A DNA stretch of 64,000 bases from Scolanthus callimorphus (lineage: Eukaryota > Cnidaria > Anthozoa > Actiniaria > Edwardsiidae), in assembly GCA_033964015.1 (NCBI GenBank), contig CM066918.1:30976595-31040594 (forward strand). The letters are read 5' to 3'. Below, piece after piece: positions 54,601 through 64,000 of the stretch (its first letter is position 1; each line of letters starts with the position of its first letter). The notes below the pieces were generated by a model. That model saw only the letters and a list, made by a program, of their open reading frames with translations, searched no databases and was not told the origin of the DNA. The translations under genes were made by a program, and so were the position numbers.

Positions 54601-56905
54601 ATTGTGTTACATTTTTCTACAGGGGTCGGTCTGACATGAATGGATGGATCTCGGCAATCAACCAAGTGGCAGCTACATTCTCGGCACCCCCACTCCCTCC
54701 CCCCATAGGATCGTGGTAAGTCTTACTAGATACCCCACTCCTTCCCCCATACCCACTCCCTCCCCTATAGGATCGTGGTACGTCTTACTAGATAACCCCA
54801 CTCCCTCCCCTATAGGGTCGTGGAAAGTCTTACTGGATACCCCCACTCCCTCCCCCATAGGGTCGTTGTACGTCTTTTTCCTTTGGAGGCTGATTGCAGG
54901 GATTTTTCGCACCGTATATTCCAGGGATGTATTTGGAGCGTGGAACTTCCGGGGGACGGTGGTCCCGGCTTTCAAAAAGTCAATTTCTAGGGTATTTGGT
55001 CTTGGAAAAGGGCAAGTCCAGGACTCGTGTCTGTTTGGAAACTGGGAATTCCTGGGAAGGAGTCTGCTTTGTTTAGTTGCATATCCAGGAGAGTCTTTCA
55101 GAGTAAAATCCTCAAAACCCTACCCATGTTTTCAACCGAATCGGTTGATGGGTAGGGTTGAGGATTTTACTCTGAAAGACTCTCCCGGATATGCAACTAA
55201 ACAAAACAGCGATCGGTACAACTGCCAAGCCTGGAGTCGTAGCCTCTTCGCGAATGGCTCTGTTACCAAATTCTAATGTGTTTTTTTCTTTCTTTTCTGT
55301 TTTTCAGTAAACGATTTCAACGCCCTGTTTTACCATTTTCCAAATCCAAGTTATCACTCGTAAGTACTGATGGTTAGAAAATCTCTCTGAGCATGCTCTA
55401 TATACGTCAGAACCTCCTAAGCCATCCTGGGAGTTCTTAGTGGTCGCTAGTGGCCAGGAAGAAATGAACTCGACTCTCGCGGCACCTTTTCCCGATTCCC
55501 TTGGTATTTCATCCAAAGGTTCGCCTTAGAAATTAATTTGGACGAAATGAAAACTCCATTGTGGTGATGTTTACATGACTAGTAGTTCGTCTAGAGGTTT
55601 ACTGTAATAGTGCTTGTAACCAGGGACGTAGCCAGAAATTTTGGTTGGGGGGGGGGATAGTGAAAACATGGAACGAAAATTTTCAAATTTCCTCCAGCAA
55701 ATACAGTAAATGTATGGGAAAATCTCCCGAGAAAGCCCCCCCCCCCCCCCCCCCCTGGCTACGCCCCTGGTAACTTTGGAATTATTCTTTTCAGGCAAAG
55801 CAACTTGAGCATCACGATGCTAAGGTAGGCCTGTGGTATTATTTCGTTACAAAAGTAACGCACGGCCTATTTCATTATTTTCATTTTATGTATTTATTCA
55901 TTTGATTTAATTTAATTATTAATTTTCTTGTAGTTATTTTATTTTTACTCATTTATTTTTCCAGTCTAAACAGTACCAAGATGAGCTTATCCAGTGCTTA
56001 CAAGACGAACCTCGGGACGGACCCACGAGGGAACTAATGGTTGGTTGAATTGTGTGTTTTATCGTCTTGATCACTCATCAGACCTCATTGTTCACTGTTC
56101 TTTTTTTTTTTCTTTTTCCCATTTCCAGGAATGGCAAGAAAAGCATGATTATCTAGATTATGAGGTTGGTACTTCTGTATCCATTTCCATCCGCTGAATT
56201 TACAAAACCGGACCGGGCGAATTTATCTTTTTACGCCCACTTCAAGATGGCGGCTAGCTAGCATAAATATTCATTATGATTCACATATTCTCGTTCTATG
56301 AGTGAATAAAAAGGAGAATGTTGACCTGCGAACTCTCTCGTAGCTCATGTGTAAGATGTGGGGTTATGAATAGGTAATTTGCACTGGATTGAGGGTTCGC
56401 AGCACTATGAATACTTTTTCCTTTTTTCTCAATAACTTGCCTTAAAATTTCTAAGTGCCATAAAGTGGGCGTAAAAAAAAAATCGCCCGGACCGGTACAA
56501 TTCTTTTACGGTACCGCCTGTTCATACGATACCGGTACAATTCTGGCACGTTTTGCAACAGTGTTCACACAGGACCTAGCAGTGCCAAAATCGGTCCGGT
56601 ACGCAGGTCCCGCCATGAACGCGCGACGGAATTGTACCGGTCCGGTTTTGTACCGGACTCGTGTGAACCAGGTCTGACAAACACGTCTTTCCTTGCAGTA
56701 CAAGCGTTACATGGCGTATGTGAATGCGTTACGTGGGTCCAAGCTAGAGAGCAAGTTGCGTGACAAGCCCAAGGTGGATCCCAGGTCAGCCGAGTCCATT
56801 ATGATGCAAATGAAGCGTAGTAGCTCGTTAGGAAATCTCGATTTTAAATCTGGCTATCGCGCCAAAAATGTGAGGGAGAGTTACTACATGGCTATATATC
56901 AGTAG
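43178..56905 (+). CDS. EFA6 (PSD-like): EFA6/PSD-type Arf6 guanine nucleotide exchange factor (19 exons)
   Basis: Predicted to exchange GDP for GTP on Arf6 at the plasma membrane. Exons: 43178-43312, 45421-45487, 45568-45621, 49866-50820, 51212-51405, 51935-51993, 52590-52679, 52794-52840, 52946-53006, 53171-53197, 53316-53397, 53491-53561, 53956-54101, 54623-54715, 55308-55359, 55795-55824, 55965-56039, 56129-56164, 56699-56905. They sum to 2,481 bp, giving 826 residues with every phase matching. Domains: PDZ (1-85), a long polar linker with a C-x2-C pair repeated about 30 residues apart (near 248-285), Sec7 (about 385-540), PH (about 565-690), then a short helical segment typical of the family. 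The order PDZ-Sec7-PH is as in Drosophila Efa6, whereas vertebrate PSD proteins lack the PDZ. The start is the first ATG giving a complete PDZ beta strand. Two exons are tiny (27 and 30 bp). Confidence 0.92.
43313..49865 (+). other. Long 5' introns of the EFA6-like gene
   Basis: 43313-45420 and 45622-49865 are AT-rich with no further exon I could support. The phase of exon 45568-45621 joins exon 49866 directly. The latter intron holds hairpin elements at 49431-49611 and an AGCACCAACATGG/CCATGTTGGTGC-type inverted pair near 45830-45862. Confidence 0.5.
49431..49532. mobile_element. Hairpin element with a GTCGCGCAGCGAC apex
   Basis: TAGATTCTGCCAAGAAAATAGCAC is mirrored by GTGCTATTTTCGGCGGAATCTA. 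An inner GCGATATC pair surrounds the apex GAGTCGCGCAGCGACAAG. A second small palindrome (GAATCCTATGATATCTC, 49559-49611) follows. Located in an EFA6-like intron. Confidence 0.75.
50730..52840 (+). CDS. Sec7 catalytic domain exons of the EFA6-like gene
   Basis: The 3' part of exon 49866-50820 plus exons 51212, 51935, 52590 and 52794. The domain begins ALALRLYNLDGFTKDQVA. Motif 1 contains FLLTGETQ, whose Glu matches the catalytic glutamic finger (GEAQ in ARNO). Motif 2 is LLNTDHHG, then MTMAQFLDNMSGL forms the next helix. All hallmarks needed for Arf exchange are present. Confidence 0.88.
52006..52177. mobile_element. TIR element with a central perfect palindrome
   Basis: AGTCAAATCACACTAG is mirrored by CTAGTGTGATTTGACT at the ends. 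In the middle, CTACTAGTAGGCTATA is followed by its exact reverse complement (52068-52102). It lies just downstream of the exon encoding Sec7 motif 2. Confidence 0.75.
53316..54715 (+). CDS. PH domain exons of the EFA6-like gene
   Basis: Exons 53316, 53491, 53956 and 54623. Seen: DGLLYRKVTMESEGKK (basic beta1-beta2), WKRKWVPFYGTLRGMVLFLHK, HHSMASRATDYKKRPFVFKF, and the closing helix MNGWISAINQVAATF with its invariant Trp. Lys/Arg in beta1-beta2 suit phosphoinositide binding. The last exon ends in a Pro-rich stretch that is tandemly copied, with its donor, into the following intron. Confidence 0.85.
54176..54372. mobile_element. TIR element in an EFA6-like intron
   Basis: GCTTGCAGTCCCTTCTTGGC...CGTCCGTAAAT is mirrored by ATTTACGGACGTTCGC...GAACGGACTGCAAG. 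Arms are about 45 bp with a non-coding centre. Confidence 0.7.
54688..54881 (+). repeat. 45-bp tandem repeat containing an exon end and its splice donor
   Basis: The 3' end of exon 54623-54715 plus the start of the next intron is repeated about four times with a partial unit: CACTCCCTCCCC(C/T)ATAGG(A/G)TCGTGG... Donor positions read GTAAGT (unit 1, used), GTACGT (unit 2), AAAGT without GT (unit 3) and GTACGT (unit 4). The reading frame meets TAA right at the first donor. Confidence 0.85.
55071..55206. mobile_element. Near-perfect palindromic element
   Basis: GTTTAGTTGCATATCC at the left is mirrored by GGATATGCAACTAAAC at the right. Arms are about 60 bp and almost identical throughout, with an inner CAACCGAATCGGTTG palindrome at the tip. 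In the EFA6-like intron before exon 55308. Confidence 0.8.
55617..55774. mobile_element. TIR element with poly-G / poly-C inner arms
   Basis: GTAACCAGGGACGTAGCCAG is mirrored by TGGCTACGCCCCTGGTAAC. A G run sits in the left arm and about 22 C in the right. It ends 20 bp before exon 55795, so it has probably shaped that exon's acceptor region. Confidence 0.75.
56204..56645. mobile_element. Composite of two TIR elements sharing one terminus
   Basis: ACCGGACCGGGCGAATTTAT (56204) is mirrored by ATCGCCCGGACCGGT at 56483-56497. The latter also forms the left end of a second element whose right end GAATTGTACCGGTCCGG stops at 56645. The left element carries a CAAGATGGCGGC YY1-like site. Located in the last EFA6-like intron, ending about 50 bp before the terminal exon. 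Confidence 0.65.
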
Positions 56906-57512
56906 AAACCAAAATCAATCATCAAGTCATTCCGCTATAAATCCTTCTGAACTTTCACTTTTCAATGTCTGTCTGAAATATATTCTCGTGAACGTGAATA
57001 TGACCACAGAGTGCAGATGAAATATATTTATATTGGGACTTATATATATATACTTCTCTAGGGAAGGGATGGGAAGAAGATGTTTAATATATATTTTGAT
57101 AGACATCCATGATCGAAAATGCCGCCATTCCTTTTAATGAAATGGTCACACTCATTTTTGAAAAGGTAAATTTTCAATTCGCTCTCATTGCCTCAGGCAG
57201 ATCTTCAAAACATTTCGTTATTAATTGCTGCTCCTAAAAAAGCAGTTGTTTCAGCTCCATATCCGGTATTTGCCAAAAGAGTATGTTTTATATGGTATAT
57301 AGAGATATTTTTCTAAAGTAATGATGAGTATAAATCATTGTAATGTGTCATACACAATAACATATATTCTCGTACGTAATTATGAAAAATGTAATATATT
57401 GATAGCCTGAATTTCGTCCCTTCGCTTTCGCTCCTGCCTCACTGACCTCACTATGCGAGAGGAGACGTCTGAATTCACCACGAGATTTTTTCATCCATTA
57501 TGTATGTAATCA

Positions 57513-57938
57513 CTAGCCGTTTCGGAAAACTCGTCATGACGGGTTTTTCGTCTGATATGAATTCGTGATGAATTCATATACAGACGGGAAACATCATGCA
57601 TTTTGTTCGAAAGAACCTGGGCCGAGATTTGAGTGGTTACCTAGTACACCCGCGGCGCCATGTTTGTTACCCACAATTCTTTGTCCACTTTCTAGTCCCA
57701 GTTTCTTTACCGCGCGAATTACGCAATTTCCGTCCAGTTCACCGTCTTAGCGTGAATTCAAGATGCGTTTCCCGTCTCGACGAGAAAATCGCCCATGGAG
57801 AATCGTCTGTTTCGACGGAGAAATAAGACGGATAAATTCGGACGATTTCCCGTCAAAAATTCGTCTCGTCCCGGTTTCACACTAAGACGAGTTTTCCGTC
57901 TGGACGAGTTTTCCGTTTCTTGTGTGAAAACGGCTACT
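57513..57938. mobile_element. TIR element with many GACGAGTTTTCCGTCT-like repeats
   Basis: Left end TAGCCGTTTCGGAAAACTCGTC; right end TTTCTTGTGTGAAAACGGCTA. The interior is made of direct and inverted copies of AGACGG/CCGTCT and CGACGAGAAAA motifs. Similar in style to hAT-type non-autonomous elements; the target duplication was not determined. Confidence 0.55.
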
Positions 57939-58388
57939 CAGGCGCCGCGCCGCAACTGTGGAAGAAGGCGCGTTGTCTTGGAAACGTCAAAAAGACGGCT
58001 TTTTACTTGGCAGTGATTATATTATGGATGAGAAAATCTGGAGCCGAACTCAGACGTCTCCGGTCGCAAAGAGAAGTATGATCCAGGGACGACTGATATC
58101 CAGGCTAATATGGAGTAGTAGTCTCCTCCGCAGGCGTCTCTGTTGTTCTCCCAGAGCATTTATTTCTCTTCTGGAGCAAAGTTTGCTATGCGGGTTTCCT
58201 GTGGCGATGTCAATTTGAACAACCGCGGGGAGGGGGTGAGCCAAATTCAAGCGGAGGAGGCTAATTGAGTAGCTGTCGAGCTATATTTGGCAATTAGGCT
58301 ACGTTTACGACTAGTCAATATAGTCAACGAGCCGACATAGTGGACTCTAGAAAACGAGGACGAATAGTCGAATTGTTTTAGAAGATCC

Positions 58389-58498
58389 CACTAGCATACT
58401 ACTTCTATCTGATGGTGAAATGTATGATCTTTTACGCAATAGATAGTGGTTGGTGGAGCCAATCAGAATGCAGGATTCGTAATAGTATGCTAGTGGTT
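58389..58498. mobile_element. Short TIR element
   Basis: CACTAGCATACTACTTCTATC at the left is mirrored by CGTAATAGTATGCTAGTG at the right. The roughly 70-bp centre is non-coding. Confidence 0.6.
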
Positions 58499-61015
58499 TT
58501 CTCAAATATTTGGATGGAAAGAAGCTGCGTTTTTTATGACTCACCAGTAATTTATAATCATCCCTCTGTTATGGAGCGGCGGAATTCTCGGCAAATGGTC
58601 TTGCAAAGTTATTTTCAGACTTGTGTAGACTTTTTACACGCCGTACATACAATGCTAAGCACACTGATGTAACTGCAGCTCTGCGTATAAGGGAAATAAC
58701 TAAATTTTAGGAACTTTTGAATACAAGACATTTTGTTCTGGTTAACACTTGGTAACACTGTACAAATGATGACTACGGTATTCCTCAGCATAGGGGCTTG
58801 GTCCTTTTACATTATTTCTTTAGCCCATCCCATGAGTCAGATCGAGGGATGCTGAGATTGTGGTTATAAAAAATATAACCCCTAAGTTCACAATCCCTAA
58901 CTTCAACTCTAGCCGCCTCCGCAGATATCTCTGGCGTTTTAGTTTTTTGCTCTCCGTATTACCTTGGGCCAGCTGTGGCACGGACGACGAGCAGAGACCG
59001 GGACCGTGTCCCCGTTGTAGTCATCCCCAGTCTTTTCTCTCCCAAAATACCACAGGAATCCACTTTTCGTAAACAAAAAAGAAAAACAAGATGTCTGCGA
59101 AGGATGCTATTTGAGCTCGTATTCGCAATTTCTGCACCACGCACGGATAACTTTGGGTTCTAATAATATACGTCTAGAGAAATTTTAAGAACAATTCAAA
59201 ATTAGATTATATTCAAAGTATAGCAAATAAATAGTTAATAAACAAACCTGATTGCAAAACTCGTGTCTTAGCGTAAATGGGTTATCATCATACGTTAAGG
59301 TAATTTCAGGCGTTTCTTCTTCATAAATTAATCGCTTTGAGAATAAACTATTATTTAATCTCCGAAACAAATTCAATTAAAGCTTACTAGCTCCGCATTA
59401 TCTAGCGGCATTTCTTTTCGAGCTGTCATCATTTCCACTAGCTCGTGCCTTACGCCACTCGCTCGTTACTGTATCCTCTCTCTTTTCTTCTCTTTCATCC
59501 ACTTCTCACAAACCTCTCAATGGTGTGGTATTGCAACCAGAGTGGACTTTGAATAGAGATGTAGATTACTTTAGATCTTCACCTAACCGTTAGTTAAATC
59601 GTATAGATCTGTAGTTAGTATGTTCTAGAGTAATATAATCGCTTTTATACGCGACTTTTTATGGCATAGTTATTTGGGGCTCACCGGCCATTACATAATA
59701 TCAAAGCTAGGGCCCGGCAACTGCGTTGAGAAATGGGTCCCAGGTTAGGAATTTAACACGAGATCTTATAAATAGCTGATGCCAAATGCATGCCAAGGCA
59801 CTATTTTCCACTTATTTCCCTCCCCCGGCTCGCATTACCAACTCTATTCTTGTGCTTTTTAACTGCAGAACACATGCGAGCTGCGATTGGTAATGCTTTC
59901 TCCCTGACTGGCATACAAGCCAAGACTCTGCATTACCCTGACTGTCAGTCAGGACAAGAACTAATACAAGGCCGTCATAGTGTAGGTAGGACATAGTGGA
60001 ATAGCTTGTAGAATAACTTGGTAGAGGGTGTAGGTACGAGCGTGTGATTTGTTCATTCAGTAGCAGTCGTAGATTCTATTGACCACAGCCCTGGGAAACA
60101 GGGCACCAAACGGATATTGTCGGCAAAATATGTGCTTGGAGGACTCGGCACCTTTAACTTTCGCAGCGTTCGTTCGTGATATTTTTCTCTAATTGTCTTT
60201 TCACGAAAAGGTGAAATTTGCGAAATGTTTCGCCTAAGAAAAGGCTCATGAGACTCTCCTAAATGAACGCCATCAGGAAGGAGAGAATGTTACCAAGTTG
60301 TCTTATGCCTTTCAGAAATAGAATTTGTGCCATTTTTTGTGATGCAGTAGATAGCATTCCTCCAAATATTTTATAATTTAGATACATTCTTTCAAGATTT
60401 TCAGTATTTAATGATTCTATTTAAAAGAATAGGTCGATTTTAATGACACATTTTTAATTTGTCATGTTGTATATTGATTGTCTGATGTTTTTATTGTCTG
60501 TCCATCCGTCTGTCTATCTGTCTGCCTCCTGTGAAAGTTTTTGCTCGTCTCATATAAACAAGCCCTTAGTCATTTGTCTCATGAGTTCACGGACTCTTAA
60601 GTTTTTTAATTTAAAGTGTACCTTTTAGTGTAACATTAAAAAAACAAAGAATTGTCATTTGATGATATTTTCTGATATAGGAATTACGAACACAATGCTT
60701 AATTATTTATAAAGATGTAGACATTAATTAATATATTTAGTGATAAATGTATAAGAAATTTGTAAAATATGAGATTTTTGCTTGCATGAACGTCGTCAAG
60801 CATATATTGAAAATAGAGTAAGTAATAAAAGGAAGAGAAAGAATCCCTGTGGGCATCTAATACTGACGCCTCTTCCTCTCTCTTTTCTTGTGCTCTTTCC
60901 TCTTTAGCTACTTTCCTCTGTTCCTCGTGTCTAATACGCCCTGAACAAGTGCAATCAGAGTCGCGTGGAGTTATTTTGTTAAAAAAGTCGCCACATTATG
61001 GCAATCTTCCGATAG

Positions 61016-61117
61016 AGCCGATTTCGGTAACTGTGAAAAGGTCACGGAGTGAGTGCTGTTGTGCTGTGCCGCCGAGCATTTTGCTGTTGTTCCGTGCCTT
61101 TTCAGTCATACGAAATC
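61016..61117. mobile_element. Inverted-repeat element related to that at 4735-5091, without the hexamer array
   Basis: GCCGATTTCGGTAACTGTGAAAAGG at the left and CCTTTTCAGTCATACGAAATCTGC at the right are imperfect inverted copies. The right end matches the termini at 5067-5091 and 6861-6890. Confidence 0.6.
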
Positions 61118-61746
61118 TGCTCTGTCTACTGTCAGCCTAAAAAAAGGCTCGCCCTTTTTTTTTTTGCACCTTTTTGTTGATTTGTAGCGGCGATTTTTCT
61201 CGCGCGAGTTACAATTCCAACTCTCTAGTGTAAACGAGATGTAATTCCGGTGCGATTTCTTCAAATTGTATCCAGTTACAAAGAGTTTGAAATCTCCGCA
61301 ACATCACGCGACAAAAATTACGGTTGGTCGCGCCAAGTCGTACTTAGTTAACATAAGAGATTTTGAGTTGACGCGTACGTGCGCGAAAAACCGCCGCGAC
61401 TCACACGACAAAAATTGCAATTTTAAACGGGCCTTAACACGCCCTCAGCAACTCGGGGAAACTTTCTTGACACCAAAGTGAAAGCGGAGCAAGACATTTT
61501 ATCTCAAAATACCACTTAGTAGCAAGGCGCCGCTATGTTTGTCATGTCGAGAACAAATATATTTAGATGACTTGTAACCTGCGTAGCAAGCGTTGCCCGC
61601 GTGTTAGCAAGCGTTTCCCGTGGGTTAGCAAACGTTTCCCGTGGGTTTCAGAGAAACGTGCGAGCGAATTTTCGGTCGCGCGGTCAAAACATCGAGAATC
61701 TCGCTGTTTCGTACTTTCAGGCTTTTCTCTGACACTTAAAACCTCA

Positions 61747-61830
61747 TAGGCTCGGTTTCCAGTCGTGGGGATTTCGGTGCGAGCCAAGCAATCGCACGCG
61801 ACGTTACGACGGCCTGGGAACCGAGCCTAG
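61747..61830. mobile_element. Short TIR element (family C, copy 2)
   Basis: TAGGCTCGGTTTCCAG is mirrored by CTGGGAACCGAGCCTA. Same termini as 29405-29492 with a different, CG-rich loop. Confidence 0.7.
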
Positions 61831-62069
61831 AAAACGCTTATTACGCAGACTAGATGTCTTGTTCCAGGACCTAATTTTTCTGAACTTTTGCGCGCTCTGA
61901 ATCTTGCTCGTTGACACCCCTCGCGTCTCTGCTATTTCACGCACTTTTACAAGGAACCCTATCAATCGGATGAAATGGTGTGTATGGAAGATATTTCAAC
62001 AGTATGTGTGTATGGAAAATAGTTTGAATACACGATTTCACGCTATCAGTTGAATCTTGTGTAATAATC

Positions 62070-62285
62070 AGGGCCGGAAGTATGGCGGGAATAGTTGAGA
62101 TTCGTCTGGACTCATCACTAGAATTTACAAATTCCGATTTTTTCCACTTACTAAACATATCACATAAGTGTAAAGAAGTGAAGCTATTTCACGTCCCTGA
62201 TTCTGACGATTTGTTCCAAAGAAGCATTTCTTCATACATGATTGGTAACAAAGCAACTGCTGCAGCATCATTTATATTAGCCTAA
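62070..62285 (+). CDS. Possible first exon or small gene under an ETS/YY1-type start site (unknown)
   Basis: CCGGAAGT (ETS core, 62074-62081) is followed directly by ATGGCGG (62082-62088), a YY1-like motif over the first ATG. This is a common arrangement at housekeeping starts. The open frame 62082-62285 would encode 67 residues starting MAGIVEIRLDSSLEF with a balanced, protein-like composition. A donor-like G|GTAACA lies at about 62244, so it may be the first exon of a gene continuing to the right. I do not recognise the protein and found no second exon. Confidence 0.3.
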   Translation, partial: RAGSMAGIVEIRLDSSLEFTNSDFFHLLNISHKCKEVKLFHVPDSDDLFQRSISSYMIGNKATAAASFILA

Positions 62286-64000
62286 GGTTAAGCTCGTGTG
62301 TACCGGTTGTTAGCTCGACAATGATCCTAAGAAGAACTTTCATAATTTCAATGAACTGAGCACGATGCCCTGTGGCGCATGCGCAAACGAAAAATGCCTA
62401 AATGCCATGTATTCATATTAATGAATACTTGTTATTAACTAAAAAATTCATGTACAAGCTTTGCCAAATGACCCTTCATGAGCTGCAAAACATTACCTAA
62501 AATAAACGTTCGAAGCTGTAAAAACGAGTTTCCCACATGGATCAGTTTTATCGGCTTTCTGCCTATAAATATGTTCGTGTTGGTGTTATACTGCTAATTG
62601 TTCACTACTCATAACAAGAGGCGTCTATTTAATGGTCTGGTGGCCGGGCGTTCCCTCACCTAGGTCCCTAGTGGACCGAGTCCCTGAGTCGCTACCGAGC
62701 AATTAGCACCGAGGATAGCGACTGTCAGGGCCGAAATCTCTGGCGTGGGCGTAAGAACCGAACGGTCGCCATACGACGCTTCAGCTTTGTCTGGAAGTAT
62801 GGTCCTCGTATTTTTTCTTTTATTGAATTATTTTTTTTAATTCGTTCCTTGTACTTTTAAGGGGCTCTTTTCAGACTGCCTTGCACTCCGCTATTTTTAT
62901 CGATTGCTCAAAAATAAGAGAAATTACAAGAATCAATTGTGTTAAAAAATACTGCAACCCATACATGTAAATTATCAGTCGTTCTCTGCTTCTGGAAGCA
63001 AGCATAATTTTTTGGTCGGACTCGATCTATTTGAACCCACCACTCCCCCTTTCACTCACACACACACACACATTGCATTCGCTACATGCACTATTGATCC
63101 CGAGTATAATTTACAAAACGACGCCAAAGTTTCCAATTTCCGATTCCGAGGCAAAGTCCAAGAGAAGAGAAATCAACCCGGAACACAAACCGGATATAGA
63201 CGGATATAGACCCTTCGCGCGCTCACGTCTATACACTCTGACGTCACAGTACGGGTAATGAGGAACTGAACGCACTTGTACTACTGTAGACTACTGTAGA
63301 GTAGCACGACTGGTGCCATATTTTTTACTCATTCTGTAACTTGTGTTTTATTATTGTCTCGCTGGGTTATCGCTTAGTACAAAAACTGGTACAGTTGATC
63401 AGGCAACCGTGTGGGAACAGCGGAATCAGGGCACCCAACGATCATTTTCGGTAAAATATCTGTTGTGGCACAAGAAGAACGCAAGAAGAATTTCTTGTGC
63501 TTGCGTTCAAGTGAGGCTACGTTCAAGTGTGAAAAGAGTTTTTATTGGCGGGTGCCCCCTGGATGCTTAAAATCGTGTCCTGGGGGGAAAGTTTTCCAAA
63601 GTTGTCGGGGTTACCACTTCTGCACAGGGCCCTAGAAAATGTTGAAATTCAGGGATGGGAGAAATGGCCTTAAATGCTCTGGCCACAAGGGAGAGGGTAA
63701 GGGAATTGATCGGGTAAAAAGGAGAAAACATCAGCTGCTTATTGTTGGCTAAATAAACTTTAAATTCTTGGGATCAGGGAGAGGGAGAAAAACAAGAGAG
63801 AGACGGAAACTAAAGAGTCCGAAGTCTGTTCCTCTCCTCTCTTCATTTTCGTTGCATCAATGATCTATGCAGAAGGCTTAGATACATCGGAAATGTTAAC
63901 GCTGTGTTAGAGCAAGCGGATCCAGTAACGCAAAAAACGTGTGATGGTCTCCGACACTCTTTACTATCTCTATCTGACTTTTCAAATTTTCGATGTATTT

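Larger units (their letters stand above)
56906..64000. other. Region downstream of the EFA6-like gene, no confirmed gene
   Basis: Holds the EFA6-like 3' UTR, several TIR elements (57513-57938, 58389-58498, 61016-61117, 61747-61830), TCTG and CA microsatellites (about 60480-60545 and 63055-63075) and a GC-rich hairpin at 62670-62740. Only 62082 onward shows a promoter-like context over an ORF. The stretches 58500-60940 and 62780-64000 show nothing I can support. Confidence 0.45.

Noticed and set aside
54644..55276. 210-residue ORF with PTPSPIGSW-type repeats
   Set aside because: Wrong frame for the EFA6-like exon at its start; it then reads through the donor repeat and a palindromic element.
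57565..58218. Overlapping ORFs of 60-86 residues
   Set aside because: They fall mainly in a TIR element built of GACGAG/CCGTCT repeats; no splice structure or homology is apparent.
59248..59365. Minus-strand exon-like stretch with a GTTTGT donor (RLIYEEETPEITLTYDDNPF)
   Set aside because: Composition looks protein-like, but no neighbouring exon on the minus strand joins in phase (candidates near 58975-59080 and 59400-59440 fail), so a gene cannot be supported.
62640..62765. Hammerhead ribozyme
   Set aside because: CTGA and GAAA strings occur near each other, but CTGANGA and the required helix order are absent on both strands.

Overview
The window reads as nuclear DNA of an anthozoan cnidarian, most likely a sea anemone or coral. 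The grounds are many short phase-consistent introns with canonical GT-AG sites, AT-rich intergenic DNA full of short inverted-repeat elements, intronless rhodopsin-class GPCR genes, and animal-wide families (cadherin-23-like, EFA6/PSD, DZANK1) on long introns. I cannot name the species from sequence alone. There are no rRNA genes, CRISPR arrays or bacterial features.

Layout. (1) 1-16341, plus strand: the 3' part of a large cadherin gene. Twenty-six exons can be placed and all phases join, giving about 1,190 residues: one partial and eight further cadherin repeats, a membrane-adjacent domain like that of cadherin-23/protocadherin-15, one transmembrane helix and a roughly 150-residue tail ending in a class I PDZ ligand (ITKV). 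The 5' end lies outside the window. (2) Inside its 3.0-kb intron, on the minus strand, sits a nested three-exon gene (10961 to 9434) for an unrecognised 161-residue protein. It is not visible as a single ORF. (3) 17963-19102, minus: an intronless class A GPCR, tail to tail with the cadherin. (4) 19.1-30.1 kb: no convincing gene, repeats only. (5) 30108-31055, minus: a second, degenerate-motif class A GPCR. (6) 31-39 kb: repeat-rich, with a tRNA-Glu-derived SINE and a 3.07-kb foldback element with about 1-kb arms. (7) 39005-42550, minus: DZANK1 (five zinc ribbons plus ankyrin repeats) with one apparent missing base in the last exon. (8) 43178-56905, plus: an EFA6/PSD-type Arf6 exchange factor of 826 residues in 19 exons, PDZ-Sec7-PH-coiled coil, head to head with DZANK1 across 627 bp. 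(9) 56.9-64 kb: mostly repeats, with one promoter-like ETS/YY1 site over a possible first exon at 62082.

How the genes relate. Nothing suggests an operon or gene cluster. A loose biological thread is mechanosensory/ciliary and membrane biology: cadherin-23 is a tip-link protein, DZANK1 is linked to cilia, and EFA6 links Arf6 to cortical actin and microtubules. Two proteins in the window end in PDZ ligands and one carries a PDZ domain. Any interaction between them is speculation.

The most unusual material is in the non-coding DNA: many hairpin or TIR elements inside introns, some sharing an apical GTCGC-GCAGCGAC motif although their arms differ; a hexamer array inside a TIR element; a 60-bp minisatellite; and an exon end that has been tandemly copied together with its splice donor.
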